Below are positions 58,626 through 64,000 of a stretch of DNA of 64,000 bases, in pieces (the stretch's first letter is position 1; every line of letters starts with the position of its first letter). The notes beneath the pieces were generated by a model that saw only the letters and a list, made by a program, of their open reading frames with translations, made no database searches and was not told where the DNA came from. A program made the translations under genes and the position numbers. The stretch covers positions 62,001 to 126,000 of the forward strand of contig JAOALB010000136.1 in assembly GCA_025331125.1 (NCBI GenBank), read 5' to 3'. The DNA comes from Mycogone perniciosa (lineage: Eukaryota > Ascomycota > Sordariomycetes > Hypocreales > Hypocreaceae).

Positions 58626-59423
58626 ATGTCCTCAGAACTGGTCTTCGTCCTTCCGGGCGACCGCATCGATCCCTCTCTCATCCCTTCAAATCCCAAGAAG
58701 CCTCTGCGTCTGGGCCCTGGCCTGCGCCATGTCCCTCCCAGTGATCTTCTCCCAACGCTGGCCGGCCAGCTCGTCACCGACACACAAAAGAATGCGATTC
58801 GCGTCGAGACATCAAGAGGACGAGTACGCGCCTCTCTCAATCCTCCTGAAATACTACCAATGGCTAATCTAACCTGCGAACAGTACACACCTCGAGTAGG
58901 CGAACTCGTCGTCGGCACCATCGTCAAGACTGCTGCGGACGTCTACTTCGTCGGCCTCTCAGATTACACAACTCCGGCTCTCCTCCCTCAGCTCTCCTTC
59001 GAATCCGCCACCAAAAAGACCCGACCTATCCTCGCCATTGGCGCTTTAGTATACGCGCGCGTCACTCTCGCCAACAAGCACATGGATGCCGAGCTCGAAT
59101 GTGTCTCCGCCTCAACAGGAAAGTCAGATGGTCTTGGGCCGTTAACAGGTGGCATGATGTTCACCATCTCACTTGGCATGGCGCGTCTCTTGATGATGCC
59201 AAAGAAGGCACAGGAGGGCAAGCTACTTGTGATGGATGAACTTGCCAATGCAGGACTCCAATTCGAGACTGCGACGGGCAGGAACGGTAGGATTTGGGTG
59301 GACAGCGATAAAACCAAGACCACCATTACGGTAGGCAGGGCAATTCAGGAAACAGACGAGAACTCGCTTGACCCACAAGAGCAGAGAAAGCTGGTCAAGC
59401 GGTTAATCAAAGAACTGAGCTAA
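58626..59423 (+). CDS. RRP40: Exosome cap subunit RRP40
   Basis: Exons 58626-58823 and 58884-59423. The 60-nt intron (GTACGC to GAACAG with a CTAAC branch) is in frame, so the unspliced frame also stays open. The spliced product is 245 aa, normal for RRP40. The order is N-terminal domain (LVFVLPGDRID), S1-type domain (YTPRVGELVVGTI, then DVYFVGL) and KH domain with the family-specific GRNGRIWV motif. RRP40 is one of three RNA-binding cap proteins of the nuclear and cytoplasmic exosome, required for 3' processing of 5.8S rRNA and RNA decay. Confidence 0.92.
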   Translation: MSSELVFVLPGDRIDPSLIPSNPKKPLRLGPGLRHVPPSDLLPTLAGQLVTDTQKNAIRVETSRGRVRASLNPPEILPMANLTCEQYTPRVGELVVGTIVKTAADVYFVGLSDYTTPALLPQLSFESATKKTRPILAIGALVYARVTLANKHMDAELECVSASTGKSDGLGPLTGGMMFTISLGMARLLMMPKKAQEGKLLVMDELANAGLQFETATGRNGRIWVDSDKTKTTITVGRAIQETDENSLDPQEQRKLVKRLIKELS

Positions 59424-59995
59424 AATTGCCAGGATACCCATAGGCGTCTTCCCAGGATCCTTCCCAGGATCCTTCCCATATATGATTTCAACTCCTTCAC
59501 ATGTTCCCAAACATGCATGCCAAAAAAAAAACGCCCCTACTCAGCTTTCCGCCCACCATAAGCAAGTAGATGTGTCACTCCATAGAATAACAGACATTTC
59601 CAACGCCTTGATTGTGTACATGCCGTTTCCCAATTCCTTCGCTATTCCTTCGCTATAGAACAACAACAAACAAGAAAAAATATTTGCGTGACGAATCATA
59701 AACACGTCGAAGAAGTGTGGCCCTAGAAAGGTGCCAGGACGTGGAAATGTATGTGTACAACTATTATCGTTCCTCCTCATGTGGTCCAGTCCATTACGAC
59801 CTTGCCAATGACGTGTAATAGTAATTCAGCTCCATGTATGCGCGCAGTCGGGGTTGGGTAAGCCATCTCATGGGCTTTTCGCCAAACAACCAGTGGTAAT
59901 TTCAGGCCTGGTATGCATCATGCAAGGCAGTGAGACTCCAAGGTCAGAACAAGGTTGGTTGCTCTGCATCTCGGTTTTCGGGTTATAATTCCCAA
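59424..59995. other. Intergenic region between convergent genes
   Basis: 572 bp with two tandem copies of CCCAGGATCCTT (about 59452-59475) and a poly-A run (59523-59531). No gene was recognised. Confidence 0.4.
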
Positions 59996-61958
59996 TCACA
60001 TTCCACCCATCTCAGCATCAACTTCTATCGGATCTGGAAGATGTTGCTGATCTATGTTGTGGATCTTCGTCATATGTCGTTTCCAGTTGTCTTTTCTAGG
60101 AAAAGCCTTGCCTCCTTGCTTTGAATAATCGCAGCCAGAGACGGAGCAATGGAACTTCTTCTTTTTCTCATGCCTATCGTTGATGTGCCGCTGTAGATGG
60201 GTCTTCGTTCCGAAGCCCTTACCGCAAGCAGGATAAGGACATTTATGGTCTTTGCTGTGGTATCGCTGATGATGTCTATGAGAGAAAGGTGTTAGCAGCA
60301 GCACGGGACAGTAGACGCATAGTCATAGTCCACGTTTCAACATACTTGAGCTTGTGTGGTTGATCGAAAATCTGTTGACAACCGGGTTCGTCGCAACGGA
60401 AGACACCGTTCCTCGGAGAGTGAGAACCAAGTCCTGACCCTGGCGACGTGCTATGCCGAAAGTCGGAGCTCCCCACAGATTCAGGGGACGGGCTGTCTAT
60501 TTGGGTTGAAGGCGTGTTCAGAGACGAAACATCGGTAAAAGTGTGGCCTTGAAGTGGGGTGGATTGATCAGAGGGGTAGCCTGGAGGTCGGACCTCTGGT
60601 GCAGTTATAAAACGGCCATGCGTCCGAGGGGTCGAGTCCGGCATGGCAACATTGTCAGACTCTGGAGACTCTTGGTGAAGAGCAAAATCGACATCGGTGG
60701 TATCATCGGGAGATTGTACAGTAAATGTGGGTTGAGGTAGAGTTTCGGGAGGTGTTGGGGAGGGGGATGGGACGATTGGCCCATTGGCGAATCCTGGTTG
60801 AGTCAGTGTGGCGGAGTTTCTTGGCGATATTTCGTACGACGACGCAAAGAGCTGGTGTTCGGTTCGGTGCCAGACTTCCGATTCCGTAGAAGCCGGCATG
60901 ATATCCATTGGATTTACAGTGCCAGGGGCAGCGTAAACAGGTGGTGAGGGAGACTTTATGAACTGCTGTCGAGGATAACGTGGTGATTCCGAATGATTCT
61001 GTACTGTACTTGAAGGAGGGCTGATAGGCGCAGCACGGGTATGGGCTGCTTGTGGAAGTGGTAAAGCTGGGGAGACAGGGGAAATATTGATTGGCGATTC
61101 GACATGATTGCCGGTGGTGATGATAGGTTGCATAGGCGTCGCTCCGTTTAGATAGGGCGTACCGACAGGAGGCCACGGATCTTCTGCAGTAGGCAGGCTG
61201 GTCGAGCTCTGTGTTCGATCCCGTCCACTCTTGCGCCGAATCATTTGCAACATGTTGTGCCGGAGGGAGCTCCCTCGAGACGATGTCCTTGTAGGGGCAT
61301 CGAGAATTGGCTCGGGTTCATCAACCATGCCAAATGCCGAAGACGGTATAAACGGGCTGTAGTAGTCGGCACTGGTTCCCTGGAGCACACCGGGCTGGTG
61401 ATCCTCCGATATTGGCGGTGCGAATTCACCATCATAGCAGCCAAGCAATGGGAAGGGTGCCGCCTGGACTCTGTAATAACCAGCACCGACATGCCCCCCA
61501 GCATTGCCACGAGCATGCGAAGATGACGGAGGTTGCCCATTGACTCCTCCATTATGTGAAGCTCCCAATTCTACCTCTTTGCTTCCCCTCCCCCCGTGAT
61601 GCCCACGGGACAAGGTCCCGTTCTGCTTGGACGAGTCGCTCGACGAGAGGCGTTGGTGAGTGAAGGCGCCCGGCTCAGCGGCCATGGCCGCCTCGGCGTC
61701 GAAAGGTTGATGATGGCCATTTCGACGGCGTTTGATATAGTGGACCACGAACGGGTATAAACAGAAGACCAAGACTGCGACTCCAACGATGATGCCGATG
61801 ATGGTACCGGCCAGAGCTCCACCACGCACGTCGCGTTTTATAAACAAGGAGCTGTGAGTTGGCCCCCTAGCCGCGCCCAAGCCCCCCGAATCCAATCGCC
61901 GCGGCATCTCCAAACTTCTTGTGAAACCATGTCTGGCGCTGTCGTCGGCAGTCGCCAT
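59996..61958 (-). CDS. Membrane-segment protein with three C-terminal C2H2 zinc fingers
   Basis: Two exons: 61958-60346 and 60275-59996, giving 630 aa. The 70-nt intron splits finger 1. An in-frame GTG lies 36 bp upstream, so an upstream exon is possible. Near the N-terminus a dibasic KRD (41-43) precedes a hydrophobic segment (about 46-74, GALAGTIIGIIVGVAVLVF...) followed by KRRR. A long Ser/Pro-rich disordered region then leads to three fingers: C-x4-C-x12-H-x4-H twice (CDEPGCQQIF..., CPYPACGKGF...) and a longer third (CSVSGC...HMTKIH). The layout suggests a membrane-tethered regulator that could be released by proteolysis. Known fungal precedents for this exact architecture are not certain to me. 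Confidence 0.8.
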
Positions 61959-63389
61959 GTCGCCCGAACCCGTGGCTGGTGGGAGGCCGCCCACGGCCGA
62001 GAATGAGATAAGGGACCGGTACCCTTGCCGAACAGACGAGCGGGGGATATCCTTCGAAAACCAGTCCTGTCAGCTGGAGTTCATGATGCTGATGATGATG
62101 ATGATGGAGGAGGAGGAGACGGATAAAAGCATGATGATAGAGAGATGCTAGCTGGGGTAGGGTAGGAGCAGTCGGCGCCTACGGGCCCTGTCTGCTGCTG
62201 CTCTTCATGTCGAGCTTCAGCCTCAGCCGCAGGGCTGATGCTAGGTGTTAGCATGTACCTTGTACCCTGAGAATCCACACTCTGCGACTGGTTGGAGCAT
62301 AACATGCACGGGTAAATTTGTAAAACATGCACGAGCGACTAAGCCATTTATGGTCACTTGTTGCAGTAGTTACGCTTTGTCACCTGCAACTCCTCTGCAT
62401 CACGGTTGATGCCGTCAAGCTCGCATCGTGAATAGCGAAGTAGCGGATAGGATATTCGCTTGAATTCGTAGCCGTATTGCCATCCCCGCAACAAGGTGGC
62501 TTATTAGATGTTGGTTGCTCATCGGAATTCTGCTTATTCCGTACGGAGTACTCCGCTCCGTATTGTCCCTTCGTTCTATAATTGGATATTACCTTGTCCA
62601 CTCGGTCAAGAAAATTTCCTCTGGAAAAGCCCCCCAGACAGGGGGAGATCCCAAACTCTGGCAAGCTCCAGACCAAAGACCACAGAAAAGTAGATCCTTT
62701 CGGACAAGTCAAGAATGCCGAGCCAATGATACCGGTGCGGCCCCGGTCGTTGCCGTTAGCGGAGACTACCAACAACGAGAACGCGGGAAGCGAACAAATA
62801 ATCTATTATCTCTTACGAGAGTATTGCTCCGTACTACAGATAGGCTCAGCGAGTTCATCAGCTCCAGATGTTGTCTGCATCACAAGACTACTGTGAGGAC
62901 TAGGACCTATAGGCTCTCAGCGCCAAGTACATTTTATTATGGAGTATCGAAATCTCCTCATGAGCCAAGACGGCATCCAAGGCACTAGTACTATGTACTT
63001 TGCTCCTATCCACATGGTACAGATCAAAGTCTTGCTTCTGTACCTTGCAGATTGTATTGTCACGACCCCGCTTCAGCTTCAGCTGTCTCTGCGGTCTGAT
63101 CTCAAACTGTGACAATGGTCCTCCGTGAAGGCCTGTCTTGTGTGTGTTGCGTGTTGCTGCACCCGGGTTCCCTGGCAATAATCCAAACAATCATCAATCC
63201 TCCATACTCCGTACATTGACAACCAGTTCTCGTCCAATTTCCTTTTTACCTTTTTCCCCTTTTCCCAAATCCCGCAGCCAATTTGTTCCAGTTACTCAAT
63301 TTATCAGTCATCTTCGCCGTCCATACAAGTTGTCTCGAACCCTTTATTCCAGCAATACATGCTGCTCCACACCCAAGATAGGTCGACAC
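61959..63389. other. Intergenic region, nothing convincing
   Basis: 1.4 kb. It contains (ATG/ATC)-type trinucleotide runs (62085-62107), a perfect 12-bp palindrome CGGAGTACTCCG (62544-62555) and several short overlapping ORFs on both strands without motifs (for example 62380-62775 minus). Confidence 0.35.
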
Positions 63390-64000
63390 CTATGGCACAA
63401 TAGTAAAGACCCGTTGCTGGGCCAGGGAATCATCCCAAATCTGCGAGGTGTAGCGCGACTTCATTCGAATTCTTCCACGGCGCCAACTCATTGCTGGATG
63501 CATGACAATCACCTCCGCCTGCCGAGCCCGAGTAATAGCGACATTGAGTCTCTGGGGCTCATCCATGAAACCGGGACCCGTTGTTCGCACCATGTCGAGG
63601 AACACGACGTCTGCTTGGTTGCCTTGTGCCTTGTCAACGGTAAGCACCTGAACCCGGTCCTGCCACTCCTTTGGCCATTGCTTGACTTCCGCTTGGTATT
63701 GCCTTGCTGTATGGCGTTTCGATCATCACCGTTCCAGGCTCATTGGTGAGGCTGCGGAAAGTTGGATCTGCCAGCAAAGTACACACTTGCTGGGCCAGCC
63801 ATTTGTGATGCACAGGGTTCCAAAAACTGGTCCGGCGCGTCTCCTCACAGCTCGCCATGGAGATTACCACGCGGTTCTCGTTGATCTGATGCCCTGGTCC
63901 CAACTTCTCAAGGCATTGTTTGAGATGCAGCGTGCTTGGAGGGTACATGGCCATCCCAGCGTGTCCAGATATCATCTCACTCTGGTAAAACATCTGTGAG
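63390..64000 (-). pseudogene. 3' end of a superfamily 1 (UPF1-like) helicase, frameshifted
   Basis: The gene enters from beyond 64000 and ends at the TAA/TAG-type stop at 63390. The right part reads VVISMASCEETRRTSFWNP and, further on, IETPYSK. The left part reads QDRVQVLTVDKAQGNQADVVF and LNVAITRARQ, helicase motifs V and VI of UPF1/NAM7-like enzymes. The two halves are in different frames, joined with no gap at a GG pair (63702-63703), consistent with one extra base. It is either a real inactivating frameshift or a sequencing error. The N-terminal motifs lie outside the window. Confidence 0.75.

Noticed and set aside
62380..62775. 131-aa minus-strand ORF
   Set aside because: It overlaps several plus-strand frames of similar length, contains the CGGAGTA palindrome, and shows no domain.

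Overview
The window looks like a chromosome segment of a filamentous ascomycete (Pezizomycotina, possibly Eurotiomycetes). Support comes from short introns (about 46-94 nt) with GTAAGT-like donors and TACTAAC/CTAAC-like branch sites, Zn2Cys6 and C2H2 regulators, fungal housekeeping genes (POP1, SSZ1, RRP40, EAF), and a large AT-rich block whose decay fits repeat-induced point mutation (RIP: retroelement codons turned into TAA/TAG). The species cannot be named from sequence alone.

Region 1-27637 is a gene-free, extremely AT-rich block of nested, dead LTR retrotransposons. A plus-strand Ty1/Copia 3' part (1-2395) abuts a plus-strand Ty3/Gypsy element (2396-9417). That element carries a solo LTR and cuts an older minus-strand Gypsy-like fragment (9418 to about 12.7 kb) inside its reverse transcriptase. 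A minus-strand Copia element (13227-27117, 274-bp LTRs, duplicated target AGTAG) is itself interrupted by a plus-strand chromovirus-type Gypsy (16832-23530, 172-bp LTRs, duplicated target TTTAT). The block ends at the end of a 411-bp LTR at 27637, and base composition returns to normal there.

Region 28.2-36.7 kb is a compact accessory cluster: an alpha/beta hydrolase, a Zn2Cys6 regulator, an HpcH/HpaI-type 2-oxo-acid aldolase, a tandem-duplicated RraA/HMG-aldolase-like protein and an aspartate/aromatic-type aminotransferase. Two divergent promoters share TCGGYG-type motifs. Together the genes suggest a pathway for a 4-hydroxy-2-oxo acid or its amino acid, with transamination linked to retro-aldol or aldol chemistry. 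This is the most interesting candidate system in the window. A 125-bp degenerate direct repeat lies on each side of the cluster (27.7 kb and 42.1 kb).

Region 36.7-43.2 kb is gene-poor, with one small secreted cysteine-rich protein gene (39.0-39.3 kb), hairpins and doubtful ORFs.

Region 43.2-64 kb is mostly ordinary and core: an unknown 345-aa protein, EAF-type elongation factor, a GFA-family enzyme, a 5'-truncated porphobilinogen deaminase, an F-box-like protein, POP1, an NT-C2 protein with two micro-exons, SSZ1 and RRP40 from one divergent promoter, a protein combining a membrane segment with three C2H2 fingers, and the frameshifted 3' end of an SF1 helicase running off the right edge. No tRNA, rRNA or CRISPR array was recognised.
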